Source of the DNA: Streptomyces griseoluteus
GTDB taxonomy: Bacteria > Actinomycetota > Actinomycetes > Streptomycetales > Streptomycetaceae
Length of the DNA stretch: 64,000 nt
Direction of reading: 5' to 3'
Assembly (NCBI RefSeq): GCF_004784465.1
Contig: NZ_SRRU01000004.1
Location: forward strand, 372,001-436,000
Positions 18,209-27,004 of the stretch are shown here, in pieces. Each line of letters begins with the position of its first letter. Within the stretch, counting starts at the first letter, position 1. The notes below the pieces were generated by a model. It was given only the letters and a program-made list of their open reading frames with translations, did not search any database and was not told the DNA's origin. The translations under genes and the position numbers were made by a program.

Positions 18209-18715
18209 ATGACGGGGCCGAGCGTGGAGAGTGGGGGCGGGCGCGATCCGGAGTCGGTGTCGCGGTTCGTGGAGCGGTTCGCGGCGCAGTTGGTGGAGGC
18301 GGGGGTGCCCCGCATGCCCGCGCGGGTGTTCGCGGCGCTGCTGTCCTCCGACACGGGGACGCTCACCTCGGCGGAGCTGGGTGAGCTGCTGCGGATCAGC
18401 CCGGCTGCCGTCTCCGGCGCGGTGCGGTACCTGTCCCAGGTTCACCTGGTCTCCCGTGAGCGTGAACCCGGTTCCCGGCGCGAGCGCTACCGCGTGCACA
18501 GCGACCAGTGGTACGAGGCCCTCACCAGCCGCGAAGCCATCATCAAGCGATGGGAGGACGCCCTCCGCGAGGGCATCGCCAGCCTCGGCCCCGACACCCC
18601 CGCCGGCCGCCGCCTGACCGACACCCTCGAGTTCTTCGAGTTCATCGAGGAGGACGTGGCGGGGATCATGGAACGCTGGCGGCGGCACCGCGCGCAGGCG
18701 CTCGACCGCGACTGA
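18209..18715 (+). CDS. MarR/GbsR-type transcriptional regulator
   Basis: A 168-residue winged-helix regulator. RMPARVFAALLSSDTGTLTSAELGELLRISPAAVSGAVRYLSQV is the GbsR/MarR helix-turn-helix, followed by the wing REREPGSRRERYRVHSDQW and a C-terminal dimerisation helix region (FFEFIEEDVAGIMERW). It is divergent from the ABC exporter, with a strong palindrome between them, so it is most likely the local repressor of that exporter and of itself. The ATG at 18209 follows GGTGAGGGC. Confidence 0.87.
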   Translation: MTGPSVESGGGRDPESVSRFVERFAAQLVEAGVPRMPARVFAALLSSDTGTLTSAELGELLRISPAAVSGAVRYLSQVHLVSREREPGSRRERYRVHSDQWYEALTSREAIIKRWEDALREGIASLGPDTPAGRRLTDTLEFFEFIEEDVAGIMERWRRHRAQALDRD

Positions 18716-18800
18716 CCCGGTTTTCCCGACTGGATCACCTGACCGTGCGCGACTGGCTACGCTGAGTCGTGGCTGGTCTGGGTCACAGGGAGGGCGCATC

Positions 18801-19409
18801 ATGACGTTGATGACCGAGCGACCGACGACAGGCGGCACCGGGCCCCGGGCCTTCGAGGCGTTGCTGAGCGACCTCGACGACCTCGTCGTGCCTGTCGGCT
18901 ACAAGGCCGAGATCATCAAGGGGAACATCGTCTTGTCGCCGTGGTCCAGGGGTTACTACCACCGGGTGATGGAGCTGGTGTGCCGGCAGTTGACGCCCGC
19001 CCTGCCCGACGGGCACACCATCGGGTCCGCCCCGTTCCTGTACGTCTTTCCGCAGGACGAGCGCGCCTACGGGCCGGACGTCCACGCGGCGCCGCGTCAG
19101 GTCTACGAGACGGTCAGCAACCGTCTGGACGGGGAGGCGCTGTCGTTCGTCGCGGAGCTGACCTCGGCATCCACCCGCGACGACGACCTGACGGACAAGG
19201 TCGAGGTCTACGGCCGGGCGGGTGTGCCGGTCTACCTGATCCTGGACATGCAGGAGGAGCGGGCCACCGTCCTGTGGGCGCCCTCCGCGAAGGGGTACGA
19301 GTCGCGCTGCACCCAGCCGTTCGGCGAGAAGGTCCACATCCCGGAGCCGTTCGACTGCCTGCTGGACACCAGCGGCTTCCAGGCCCCCCGGTCATCCAGC
19401 GGCGCCTGA
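18801..19409 (+). CDS. Uma2 family (DUF820) putative endonuclease
   Basis: A 202-residue protein of the Uma2/DUF820 family, a PD-(D/E)XK nuclease-fold group very abundant in Streptomyces and cyanobacteria whose biological role is not settled. Visible family features are the acidic-residue region GPDVHAAPRQV, the SFVAELTSASTRDDDLTDKVEVYGRAGVPVYLILD core with its Glu and downstream Lys, and the terminal beta region. GGGAGGG precedes the ATG at 18801. It is transcribed alone. A second Uma2 gene lies at 39154. Confidence 0.85.
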   Translation: MTLMTERPTTGGTGPRAFEALLSDLDDLVVPVGYKAEIIKGNIVLSPWSRGYYHRVMELVCRQLTPALPDGHTIGSAPFLYVFPQDERAYGPDVHAAPRQVYETVSNRLDGEALSFVAELTSASTRDDDLTDKVEVYGRAGVPVYLILDMQEERATVLWAPSAKGYESRCTQPFGEKVHIPEPFDCLLDTSGFQAPRSSSGA

Positions 19410-19410
19410 C

Positions 19411-20202
19411 TCACGGCCCCGGCACCACCAGCCCCCAAGCCCCCTCCGCCACCCGCCAGGTACGCCGTCGCACCGGGCCGGAGGTCTCCGCGTCGGCTCT
19501 GTAGTGGAAGTCCTCCCCCGTCACGGTGACCGTGCGGCCGCAGGAGCGCAGGGGGGTGGACTCGGCGCCCAGGGACACCGGGCGGATCTCCACCTCCGCC
19601 ACCCCCCGCACCCCCGGCGTCACCGACACCGACTCCACCGGACGGTCGAGGTCGATCACCGTGACGCCGTCGATCTCGACCCGGAGCCGGGCCGGGCGGG
19701 CGGCGAGGGTGCGGACCAGGGTGCGCAGCCACGGGCGGGTGCCGGCGCCGACCGGCTCGGCGGGGACGGACGCGGGCGGTATGCCCAGCGAGCCGAGCAC
19801 GACGCCGTCGCTGTCGTCGACCAGGAGGTCCAGCTGCCGGGAGACCCCTTCCAGCACCGCTCGCGCCGAGGCGACCGGCCCTCCCGGCACCCCCAGCGAA
19901 CGTGCCAGCCCCGCCGATCCCACCGGCACCACGGACAGCGCACATCCGGCCAGCTCCCGATGCCGGTGCAACAACCCCACCGCTCGAACAAGTGCTCGAT
20001 CGTCCCCGACGACCACCGGCCGGCGTGACCCCCGCCGCCCAAGCGCGCGGGCGAATTCCTCCGGGCCGTCCGGCATGCACACCTTCGCCGCCGCACCCGC
20101 GCTGAGCACGTCTTTCGCTATCCGCACGGACTCCCCGTCCGTGTGCCGGGCCATCGGATCGATGATCACAAGGAGCTGATCGGACGTCGCGGAAGTCGCC
20201 AC
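19411..20202 (-). CDS. Diacylglycerol kinase catalytic domain-like protein
   Basis: A 263-residue protein resembling the DAGK/NAD-kinase-like fold: LLVIIDPMARHTDGESVRIAKDVL at the start, VVVGDDRALVRAVGLLH (the nucleotide-binding GGDGT region in a degraded form, GDDR), then VVPVGSAGLARSLG and a beta-rich C-terminal half ending in CGRTVTVTGEDFHYRAD. The loss of the strict GGDGT motif suggests it may not be an active lipid kinase. It is divergent from purA, an arrangement recalled from other Streptomyces. Its stop lies beside the Uma2 stop. Confidence 0.7.
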   Translation of the reverse strand: MATSATSDQLLVIIDPMARHTDGESVRIAKDVLSAGAAAKVCMPDGPEEFARALGRRGSRRPVVVGDDRALVRAVGLLHRHRELAGCALSVVPVGSAGLARSLGVPGGPVASARAVLEGVSRQLDLLVDDSDGVVLGSLGIPPASVPAEPVGAGTRPWLRTLVRTLAARPARLRVEIDGVTVIDLDRPVESVSVTPGVRGVAEVEIRPVSLGAESTPLRSCGRTVTVTGEDFHYRADAETSGPVRRRTWRVAEGAWGLVVPGP

Positions 20203-20244
20203 CTCGGTCCTGCCTCGCTTCCTCGGGTAGCATCTTTGTGCAAG

Positions 20245-20272
20245 AGCCCCTTGCGCTATTGCGCCAGGGGCT
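20245..20272. other. Strong hairpin in the divergent gap upstream of purA
   Basis: Seen: AGCCCCTTGCGC (20245-20256), loop TATT, GCGCCAGGGGCT (20261-20272), a 12-bp stem with a single T-C mismatch. A terminator-like fold between two divergent genes is unusual; it may be a purA leader attenuator or end a small RNA. A TAGCAT -10-like sequence at 20229-20234 lies just before it. Confidence 0.6.
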
Positions 20273-20398
20273 TCGTCTATTCCGGGGCATCCGGTCCGAC
20301 GGTCGTGCGGCCAAAGACGGTCGCGGTGTTAAGCGGTGGTGAACCATACGCCCACATCCCGACCATGGACATGCCCCGCCCGGAAGGGGTGTACGCGC

Positions 20399-21682
20399 GT
20401 GCCCGCACTTGTGCTGCTCGGTGCTCAGTGGGGTGACGAAGGCAAGGGGAAGGCGACCGACCTGCTCGGTGGCTCGGTGGACTATGTAGTGCGCTATCAG
20501 GGCGGCAACAACGCCGGCCACACGGTCGTCGTGGGCGACCAGAAGTACGCGCTCCACCTCCTCCCTTCCGGAATCCTCTCCCCAACCTGTACGCCGGTCA
20601 TCGGCAACGGTGTCGTCGTCGACCCCTCGGTCCTGCTCTCCGAGCTGAGCGGTCTGAACGAGCGCGGCGTCGACACGTCGAAGCTCCTGATCAGCGGTAA
20701 CGCGCACATCATCACGCCGTACCACGTCAGCATGGACAAGGTGGCGGAGCGCTTCCTCGGCAAGCGCAAGATCGGCACCACCGGCCGGGGCATCGGCCCG
20801 ACCTACGCCGACAAGATCAACCGCGTCGGCATCCGGGTCCAGGACCTCTACGACGAGTCGATCCTCACCCAGAAGGTCGAGGCGGCGCTCGAGGTCAAGA
20901 ACCAGATGCTCACCAAGCTGTACAACCGCCGCGCCATCGCCGCCGACCAGGTGGTCGAGGAGTTGCTGGGCTACGCGGAGCAGCTCAGGCCGTACGTCGC
21001 CGACACCGTCCTGGTGCTCAACCAGGCGCTGGAGGACGACAAGGTCGTGCTGTTCGAGGGCGGTCAGGGCACCCTGCTCGACATCGACCACGGCACGTAC
21101 CCCTTCGTCACCTCCTCCAACCCGACCGCCGGCGGTGCCTGCACCGGCTCGGGTGTCGGCCCGACGAAGATCAGCCGTGTCATCGGCATCCTCAAGGCGT
21201 ACACCACCCGCGTCGGCGCCGGCCCGTTCCCGACCGAGCTGTTCGACGAGGACGGCGAGGCGCTGCGCCGCATCGGTGGCGAGCGCGGTGTCACCACCGG
21301 CCGCGACCGCCGCTGCGGCTGGTTCGACGCGGTGATCGCCCGCTACGCGACCCGCGTCAACGGCCTCACCGACTTCTTCCTCACCAAGCTCGACGTGCTC
21401 ACCGGCTGGGAGCAGATCCCGGTCTGCGTCGCGTACGAGATCGACGGCAAGCGGGTCGAGGAACTCCCCTACTCCCAGAGCGACTTCCACCACGCGAAGC
21501 CGATCTACGAGACCCTGCCGGGCTGGTCCGAGGACATCACCAAGGCGAAGTCCTTCTCCGACCTGCCGAAGAACGCGCAGAACTACGTGAAGGCGCTGGA
21601 GGAGATGTCCGGCGCGCCGATCTCCGCAATCGGTGTCGGCCCGGGCCGTGACGAGACGATCGAGATCAACTCGTTCCTCTAG
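20399..21682 (+). CDS. purA: Adenylosuccinate synthetase
   Basis: A 427-residue GTP-dependent enzyme that joins IMP and aspartate in the first committed step to [12 protein letters not shown] supplies catalytic D13 and K16; H41 in NNAGHTVV is the second catalytic residue; [17 protein letters not shown] binds [27 protein letters not shown] and [12 protein letters not shown] are further signatures. The GTG at 20399 ([15 protein letters not shown]) matches the family N terminus and has GGAAGGGG upstream; the longer open frame does not. A terminator follows. Confidence 0.97.
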   Translation: MPALVLLGAQWGDEGKGKATDLLGGSVDYVVRYQGGNNAGHTVVVGDQKYALHLLPSGILSPTCTPVIGNGVVVDPSVLLSELSGLNERGVDTSKLLISGNAHIITPYHVSMDKVAERFLGKRKIGTTGRGIGPTYADKINRVGIRVQDLYDESILTQKVEAALEVKNQMLTKLYNRRAIAADQVVEELLGYAEQLRPYVADTVLVLNQALEDDKVVLFEGGQGTLLDIDHGTYPFVTSSNPTAGGACTGSGVGPTKISRVIGILKAYTTRVGAGPFPTELFDEDGEALRRIGGERGVTTGRDRRCGWFDAVIARYATRVNGLTDFFLTKLDVLTGWEQIPVCVAYEIDGKRVEELPYSQSDFHHAKPIYETLPGWSEDITKAKSFSDLPKNAQNYVKALEEMSGAPISAIGVGPGRDETIEINSFL

Positions 21683-21704
21683 GCCGCACGGTCTGTACGT
21701 GGGT

Positions 21705-21744
21705 ACGCCCGCCGGTCCGCCCTATGGGCGCGCTCGGCGGGCGT
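21705..21744 (+). terminator. Terminator of purA
   Basis: Seen: ACGCCCGCCG (21705-21714) and exact complement CGGCGGGCGT (21735-21744), 22 bases after the purA stop. Confidence 0.75.
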
Positions 21745-21773
21745 TCCGCGTTCCGGCGCGGTGGAATCTCTCC

Positions 21774-21965
21774 ATGAGCAGCGACCGGGAGAAGTGCGGG
21801 GGGCCCTACGGCGAGGTGTCCGAGTGCGGGGACCCCGCGGTGTTCGAGGTGCGGCGGCACAACCGGCCGTCCTTGCAGGTCTGCCCGCTCCACCTCGGCC
21901 CGTCCCTGTTGATGGGCTCGGGCGTGCTGTGGCCGCCGGAGATCAGCCTCGTCGGGCGTCCGTGA
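21774..21965 (+). CDS. Small Cys-containing protein (hypothetical)
   Basis: A 63-residue protein, MSSDREKCGGPYGEVSECGD followed by VFEVRRHNRPSLQVCPLHLGPSL. The spacing of C8, C18 and the CPLH pair suggests a small zinc ribbon, but this is inference. Its 3' end overlaps the last 23 bases of the convergent DUF397 gene, which is an argument for caution. No homologue is recalled with confidence. It may belong to the DUF397/HTH accessory module. Confidence 0.45.
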   Translation: MSSDREKCGGPYGEVSECGDPAVFEVRRHNRPSLQVCPLHLGPSLLMGSGVLWPPEISLVGRP

Positions 21966-22203
21966 GGAAGGTGGTCCACGCGGTGGGCGTGACGGCGAGG
22001 GTGGGGCCGTCGGTCTGCTTGGAGTCGCGGATGTGGATGGTGGTGGGACGCGTGGGCTGGTGCCAGGTATAGGCGGCTTCGACGCACTGGCCGCCGCCGC
22101 CGTCGCTGTACGAGGACTTGTGCCAGGTGTAAGCGGTCTCGACGCACTGGCCGCCGCTGTCATTGCTGTAGCTCGACTTGAACCATAGGAGGGTGCTGGT
22201 CAT
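21943..22203 (-). CDS. DUF397 protein with duplicated N-terminal motif
   Basis: An 86-residue DUF397 protein. Normal DUF397 proteins carry one W(f/k)KSSYS...CVE signature; here the unit is present twice in tandem: WFKSSYSNDSGGQCVETAY then WHKSSYSDGGGGQCVEAAY, followed by the usual IHIRDSKQTDGPTLAVTPTAWTTFL domain. The start overlaps the end of the upstream HTH gene by 44 bases. In Streptomyces these pairs (HTH/DUF5753 plus DUF397, as in BldB/WhiJ-like systems) influence development and can act like toxin-antitoxin-type modules. Confidence 0.88.
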   Translation of the reverse strand: MTSTLLWFKSSYSNDSGGQCVETAYTWHKSSYSDGGGGQCVEAAYTWHQPTRPTTIHIRDSKQTDGPTLAVTPTAWTTFLTDARRG

Positions 22204-23041
22204 TTCGCGCTTCTCCCGCCAACTTCTGGATGAGGCTCACAGAGTCGTCCGGGCTCAGAGCCTGTGATCGGATCTTCGCATACCGGTGGGTGAGGCGGGC
22301 TACCTTAACTGGATCACTGACCAGCACGCTCTCGTCTTGGCTCTCCAGGTAGACCACGTGGTGGTGTTCGCTGGTGGTGACGAGCACCATGTCGCCTCGG
22401 GTACCCGCGTGGGGGCCCTTCTCCCCTCGGTTCAGGCGAATCACTTGCAGACTCACGTTGTCCCGCTCGGCGTCCTCGGCGAGAGCGTACAACTGCTCGC
22501 TCATGATGTCCCGGCTGCCGATCGTACGAAGGAGTGCTGCTTCGTCAAGGATCAGCTCGATCATGGCAATTGGCTCGGTGCGGTCGAAGAGGGACCGTCG
22601 GGCGATGCGGGCATCCACCAACTCGTCCACCGTCGCGTCAGGGAGTTTGGGGAAGCCGCCACCGATCAGTGCCCGCGCGTAGTCCGGAGTCTGGAACAAG
22701 CCGTCGACGACGTAAGTCTGGTACGAGGACAGCGTGACCGACTCCGCCTCCATCAGGGCGAAGTCCTGGAACTGCGGCGGGTACTTGTCCAGCAGGACGA
22801 ACTTGCGGGCCATCTCGAAGATGTTCATGCCGTCCCCGAGCACCCGCTCCAGTTCCATCAGCATCTTGTCGCTGGCGGGCTGCGCGCACGTCTCCATCGC
22901 GCTGATCGCGGACGCCGTGTAGCCGATGAGGGCGCCCAACTCCTCCTGGGTGAGACCCATCTGCTCACGCCGTGCCTTCGCGAAGGCGGCGACCATGCGC
23001 GCCGTCCCGCTGGCCGCCAGCTTGTTCGCCGCTCGCGCCAT
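22160..23041 (-). CDS. Helix-turn-helix regulator with DUF5753 domain (Scr1/WhiJ-like)
   Basis: A 293-residue protein. Residues ~18-65 form an XRE-type helix-turn-helix (FAKARREQMGLTQEELGALIGYTASAISAME); the rest is the DUF5753 domain, with LSSYQTYVVDGLFQTPDYARALI, DARIARRSLFDR and GTRGDMVLVTTSEHHHVVYLESQ as recognisable blocks. It overlaps and precedes the DUF397 gene. I chose the ATG at 23041 (MARAANKLAASGT); TTG 23062 and GTG 23050 are alternatives. A tandem repeat lies just upstream and may be its operator. Confidence 0.88.
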   Translation of the reverse strand: MARAANKLAASGTARMVAAFAKARREQMGLTQEELGALIGYTASAISAMETCAQPASDKMLMELERVLGDGMNIFEMARKFVLLDKYPPQFQDFALMEAESVTLSSYQTYVVDGLFQTPDYARALIGGGFPKLPDATVDELVDARIARRSLFDRTEPIAMIELILDEAALLRTIGSRDIMSEQLYALAEDAERDNVSLQVIRLNRGEKGPHAGTRGDMVLVTTSEHHHVVYLESQDESVLVSDPVKVARLTHRYAKIRSQALSPDDSVSLIQKLAGEARNDQHPPMVQVELQQ

Positions 23042-23056
23042 TGCGATCACCCCCGG

Positions 23057-23076
23057 ACTCAACCGAACTCAACCGG
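23057..23076. repeat. Tandem 10-bp repeat upstream of the DUF5753 regulator
   Basis: Seen: ACTCAACCGA followed immediately by ACTCAACCGG, in the gap between the divergent genes at 23041 and 23166. Possible operator or -35 region of the regulator. Confidence 0.45.
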
Positions 23077-23165
23077 TCTTCAACGATTGCCGCCGACTCC
23101 CGACCGTTCCGACAGGTCGACGGAGAGTCATGGAAACCGTAGCGCCGCCTGCCGAAACTGATCGC

Positions 23166-23597
23166 ATGAATACGCAAAGTCACGCGGGCATCCAGTGGGT
23201 TCCCGCCATGGGCATCCAACTGCGGCGGGCCGGAGTGCAGTTCGACGCGGTGCGGCTGGACGGCGATCGCGGACGCGTCGTCGCGGACCGGATGGCACGG
23301 ATGACCGGGGGTGATCCGGGGCCGGTGGTGGAGTCGGGGAGCGGGCGCAGGTGCGTGTACTTCCTGGTCGCGCCGGGGAGTACCGCGCACCACGCCTGGC
23401 CCGCCGAGGTCACCCGGCTCACGAGTGGGCCGTACCGGGTGAGCTACATCCCCGTCCCGGCGCTGGACGGGCAGACCTGGCCGCTGGGCTGGCGGTTCCC
23501 GCCGACCGCGCCGGACCGGTTCGTGCACACGCTGCTGCTGCGGGCGGCCCTGCTGGACGGGAGCCAGGGGCCGCCGCAGCCGCACGAGCTCAACTGA
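23166..23597 (+). CDS. Conserved hypothetical protein of the DUF397/HTH neighbourhood
   Basis: A 143-residue soluble protein: MNTQSHAGIQWVPAMGIQLRRAGVQFDAVRLDG, then GPVVESGSGRRCVYFLVAPGS and WPLGWRFPPTAPDRFVHTLLLRAALL. The pattern (a GRRCVYFLV strand and a PLGWRFP turn) resembles small Streptomyces proteins distantly reminiscent of primase/polymerase N-terminal folds; this is only a memory of the pattern. It is divergent from the HTH regulator. The ATG at 23166 is preferred because the coding pattern begins there. Its 3' end overlaps the convergent gene by 8 bases. Confidence 0.6.
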   Translation: MNTQSHAGIQWVPAMGIQLRRAGVQFDAVRLDGDRGRVVADRMARMTGGDPGPVVESGSGRRCVYFLVAPGSTAHHAWPAEVTRLTSGPYRVSYIPVPALDGQTWPLGWRFPPTAPDRFVHTLLLRAALLDGSQGPPQPHELN

Positions 23598-24240
23598 AGA
23601 CGATCATCGAGCCCTGGGCGAGGGAGCGGGTCGCGGCGGCGTGCAGGCCGAGCCAGACGTGCCGTTCACGGGCGAAGGGGCTCGGGTCGTAGGGCCCGGG
23701 GACGGCGGGCTCCTCCAGCTCGGTGGGGGCCGAGGGGGGTGCCGGGGCGGCGGGCGGGTTCGCCGGGTCGATGCCGATGGCCGGGGCGACCTGCTCCAGC
23801 TCCCGCAACAGGGCGTGCACCGAGCCCAGGGGGCCGCCACCGGCGAGGAGTTCGTCGTTGGAGAGGGGCCGCGGGAAGTCCAGCGGGACGTACGCGCCGG
23901 CGTGGTCGTAGTGCCAGACCAGGTGGGACTGCTGGGCGGTCGACTCGAACATTTCGAGCAACTGCTCGTAGTCGCCGCCCAGTTCCCCCACAGGGGTGAC
24001 GGGGAGGCCGCAGAGCTGGAGCAGGTGCGCGCGGCGCAGGAAGTGCAGCGCGTCGTAGTCGAATCCCGCGACGGGGGCGACCTCGCCGTTCAGCCCCGGC
24101 ATGTACTGGTAGACCGGGACCGGGGGGAGCCCGGCGGCGCCCAACGCGTTGTTGTACACCGCGAGTTCCTCGGCGAACGGGTTGTCCGGCGTGTGGCACA
24201 GCACATCCACGAGCGGCACCAGCCACAGGTCACAGGCCAA
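23590..24240 (-). CDS. Conserved hypothetical protein, TTG start
   Basis: A 216-residue protein beginning MACDLWLVPLVDVLCHTPDNPFAEELAVYN. It contains FDYDALHFLRRAHLLQL and GDYEQLLEMFESTAQQSHLVWHYDHAGAYVPLDF, a Pro-rich segment, and HVWLGLHAAATRSLAQGSMIVFS at the end. I recall this as a Streptomyces family of unknown function. The TTG at 24240 is chosen because GAGGAG lies 6 bases upstream and the protein then starts at its conserved block; the open frame extends to 24471 without conserved sequence. Confidence 0.65.
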   Translation of the reverse strand: MACDLWLVPLVDVLCHTPDNPFAEELAVYNNALGAAGLPPVPVYQYMPGLNGEVAPVAGFDYDALHFLRRAHLLQLCGLPVTPVGELGGDYEQLLEMFESTAQQSHLVWHYDHAGAYVPLDFPRPLSNDELLAGGGPLGSVHALLRELEQVAPAIGIDPANPPAAPAPPSAPTELEEPAVPGPYDPSPFARERHVWLGLHAAATRSLAQGSMIVFS

Positions 24241-24440
24241 GAAGGACTCCTCGCATCGTCCGGTGCGGGGGGTCTCCTCGCACGCGGGTGGACCAGGAAG
24301 CGTAGTCCGTACGGCGGGCCATAGGAAAGCCCTATGGCCTCTGCTGCTATTCGGTCTTTGATTCTCCTTCTTTTCCGGACCTACGGTGAGGCGACTCGAA
24401 GAAAAGTCCGCCGTCAATTGTTCAAGAGGGGAACGCTGAA

Positions 24441-25211
24441 ATGGGCGCCACGGAAAACGGAACGGGAACACCGGAACTCAAGGGAAAGCGGGCGCTGGTC
24501 ACCGGGGGTACGCGGGGTATCGGGGCGGGGATCGTGCGGCGGCTCCTGGAGGCGGGGGCGGAGGTGCTCACCACCGCGCGGTCGTCGTCGGGGACCGTGC
24601 CGGAGGGGGCTCGCTTCGTCGCCGCCGACGTGCGGAGCCGGGAGGGGGCGGCGGAGCTCGCGGCGGCTGCCGTGGACGTGCTCGGCGGAGTGGACATCCT
24701 GGTCCACAACGCGGGCGGGGCCCAGCCGCACGCCTCCGCGCTCGGCATTCCGGACGAGGAGTGGCTGGACGTGCTGGACCTGAATCTGCTGGCCTCGGTG
24801 CGGCTGGACGCCCTGCTGGCGCCGGGCATGCGGGAGCGCGGGTCGGGGGCGATCGTGCACATCTCCTCCGCCGCCGTGCCGGTCGCCTTCCCGCCGTTCC
24901 TGCACTACACGGTGGCCAAGGCGGGGCTGGAGAACTACAGCAGGGGGCTGGCCGCCGAGCTGGCCCCGGCCGGGGTGCGGGTCAACACGGTCACTCCGGG
25001 GCGGGTCGCCACGCCCGGCGGCGAGAAGGTGCGGGAGGAGTGGGCTCGCCTGGACCCGACGCAGGCCGGGTCCGAGTCCCTCGTACCGCTCGGGCGGGAC
25101 GGGCTGCCCGACGACATCGCGCGGGCGGTCCTGTTCCTGGTCTCCGATCAGGCGAGCTGGGTGACCGGGAGCAATTTCGTCATCGACGGCGGGGAATTCC
25201 CGAGGGGCTGA
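24441..25211 (+). CDS. Short-chain dehydrogenase/reductase (SDR)
   Basis: A 256-residue classical SDR. The cofactor motif TGGTRGIG lies at residues 21-28, NAGG after strand 4, the catalytic Ser in HISSAAVP, and the YxxxK pair is Y156 and K160 (YTVAK). GFRAG-type C-terminal signatures (TGSNFVIDGGEF) complete the fold. Substrate is unknown. It faces a LysR regulator gene convergently with a 12-base gap, so a regulatory link is possible but not shown. The upstream ~200 bases are relatively AT-rich and probably contain its promoter. Confidence 0.92.
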   Translation: MGATENGTGTPELKGKRALVTGGTRGIGAGIVRRLLEAGAEVLTTARSSSGTVPEGARFVAADVRSREGAAELAAAAVDVLGGVDILVHNAGGAQPHASALGIPDEEWLDVLDLNLLASVRLDALLAPGMRERGSGAIVHISSAAVPVAFPPFLHYTVAKAGLENYSRGLAAELAPAGVRVNTVTPGRVATPGGEKVREEWARLDPTQAGSESLVPLGRDGLPDDIARAVLFLVSDQASWVTGSNFVIDGGEFPRG

Positions 25212-25223
25212 ACCGGATTTCTG

Positions 25224-26120
25224 TCAGGGGGCCGGTGCCGGGGAATTCTTCGGGTCCCACTTCTCCTGGCGGAGGAATTCCAGCAGGGCCGTCTCCGCCG
25301 GGCCGGCCGGGTTCCGGACGACGGCGATGACGGGCTGGGCCACGGCGGGGGAGACCGGGCGGGCGAGGTGTTCGTGGCCCGCGGGGACCGCCGAGGCGGG
25401 GACGAGGGTGGCGCCGAGTCCCTGGGCGGCCCAGCGGACGGCGGTCGCGGTCTGGGAGACGCGGGCGACGGTGTCGGGGTCCGGGTCGGTCTCCCGCAGC
25501 GCCTCCACGAGGACGCCGTCGAGCGCGCTGTCCCGGTCGAACCGGACCCAGGGCTCGCCCTTGAGGTCGCGCAACTCGACGCGCTCGTGAGCGAGTTGCG
25601 GGTGACCGGTGGGCAGCACCACGAAGAACTCCTCCTCGCCGAGGCGGTGCGCTTCCGCGGGGGTCCGGTCGCACTTCGCCATCAGGGCGAGGTCCAGCAC
25701 GCCCCGGCGGCACAGCCGGTCCAGCTCGGCGGAGCTGGGCTCCTCGGAGAGGGTGATCTCCAGCCGGGGGTAGCGGCGGCGCAGCGCGCCGAGCGCCTCG
25801 GGGAGCCGGCGCGTACCGAAGCCCATCTGCACGGCGACGGTCAGCTCGCCGACCAGCTCGGCGGCCCCGGCCCGCGCGGTCGCCGTCGCCCGCCGCGCCG
25901 CGTTCACCGCGGCCTGCGCCTCCCGCAGAAACGCCCGCCCGACCACGGTGGGCGTCAGTCCGGTGGGCGTCCGAGTGAACAACTCCACCCCGAGATCCCG
26001 CTCCAGCCCCCGGATCTGCTGCGACATCGACGGCTGAGCCACCCGCAACCGCTCGGCCGCCGCCGTGACCGACCCCTCCTCGGCAACAGCCAGGGCGTAC
26101 TCGAACTGCCGCAGACTCAT
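25224..26120 (-). CDS. LysR-family transcriptional regulator
   Basis: A 298-residue LTTR. Residues 1-60 are the winged helix-turn-helix (MSLRQFEYALAVAEEGSVTAAAERLRVAQPSMSQQIRGLE); the remainder is the periplasmic-binding-like effector domain (ELTVAVQMGFG, HPQLAHERVELRDLKGEPWVRF). It is convergent with the SDR gene and divergent from the lipoprotein gene at 26279, with 158 bases between, where its own promoter and operator should lie. The regulated target is unknown. Confidence 0.92.
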   Translation of the reverse strand: MSLRQFEYALAVAEEGSVTAAAERLRVAQPSMSQQIRGLERDLGVELFTRTPTGLTPTVVGRAFLREAQAAVNAARRATATARAGAAELVGELTVAVQMGFGTRRLPEALGALRRRYPRLEITLSEEPSSAELDRLCRRGVLDLALMAKCDRTPAEAHRLGEEEFFVVLPTGHPQLAHERVELRDLKGEPWVRFDRDSALDGVLVEALRETDPDPDTVARVSQTATAVRWAAQGLGATLVPASAVPAGHEHLARPVSPAVAQPVIAVVRNPAGPAETALLEFLRQEKWDPKNSPAPAP

Positions 26121-26278
26121 GCGCGTCCCGTCCCTCCGTACGTTCAGCCCCCGTCGGGGGAACTCCTGCCCGGCGGCACGGATTCCCGGACCGGTGACCG
26201 CGCGACGGTGTGAATCGGGTGAGTGCGCGGCTGTGACGCACGGTGAGGCGCTAGCCTGACCCGCTCGAACGCGGGGGG

Positions 26279-27001
26279 ATGATGCGGAGAAGACTGGGCG
26301 CTGTCGCGTTGGCGCTGTTGCTGGGCTGTGCGGCCACCGGCTGCGGGGAGAGCCATGCGGCCGCGGACCCGCGTTCGGCCGGGCAGTTGCTCGACTCGGC
26401 CGACCGGGCCATGAAGGCGCTGGGCTCGGTCACGATCACCACGGAGACGGCCGCGACCGGGGGCGGCACGGTCTACTCCGGTCACGAGACCACGGACCTC
26501 AAGGGCAGGTGCGTGTACAAGGCACGCTTTCGCTCGGGGGCCGAGCTGGAGCAGATCCGGACGGGCGGCACGGACTACATCCACGGCAATGCCATGTACT
26601 TCGAGATGTGGGGGCGCGGGACGGTCCCCGCCATGCGGGAGAAGCCGTGGCTGAAGAGTCCGGTCGGTGCGGCGCGGGACGCGGACGGTCTGAAGGACTG
26701 CACCTGGCCGTTCACGTCGTTCGGCAGGCCCGCCAAAGGGGCGCGGGCCGAGCTGGACGGGCGGCCGGTGATTCCGGTGGAGGTGCGGGACAAGGGCGGG
26801 GAGTCGCCGTTCGCACGTGAGCCGGGCACGTACACCTTCTACGTCGCGGCCGAGGGCACGCCGTACCTGCTGAAGTTCGACTACAAGGGTCCCCACATCC
26901 GCACCACCACCGTGTTCACCGGCTTCGACAAGCCCCTGGCCGTCAGACCCCCGGCGCCGGCGGACACCCTGGACCTGGGCACGGTGCGGAACTCCGGCTA
27001 G
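26279..27001 (+). CDS. LppX/LprG-like lipoprotein
   Basis: A 240-residue lipoprotein. The signal peptide MMRRRLGAVALALLLGCAATGC ends in an ATGC lipobox (Cys22). The mature part has the LolA/LppX-type beta pattern: SAGQLLDSADRAMKALGSVTITTET, a VYKARFRSGAELEQIRTGGTDYIHGNAMYFEMWG block and VEVRDKGG. Such proteins bind or carry lipids at the outer face of the membrane in mycobacteria; the Streptomyces role is not known. ATGATG at the start gives two adjacent possible starts. Confidence 0.8.
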   Translation: MMRRRLGAVALALLLGCAATGCGESHAAADPRSAGQLLDSADRAMKALGSVTITTETAATGGGTVYSGHETTDLKGRCVYKARFRSGAELEQIRTGGTDYIHGNAMYFEMWGRGTVPAMREKPWLKSPVGAARDADGLKDCTWPFTSFGRPAKGARAELDGRPVIPVEVRDKGGESPFAREPGTYTFYVAAEGTPYLLKFDYKGPHIRTTTVFTGFDKPLAVRPPAPADTLDLGTVRNSG

Positions 27002-27004
27002 CGT

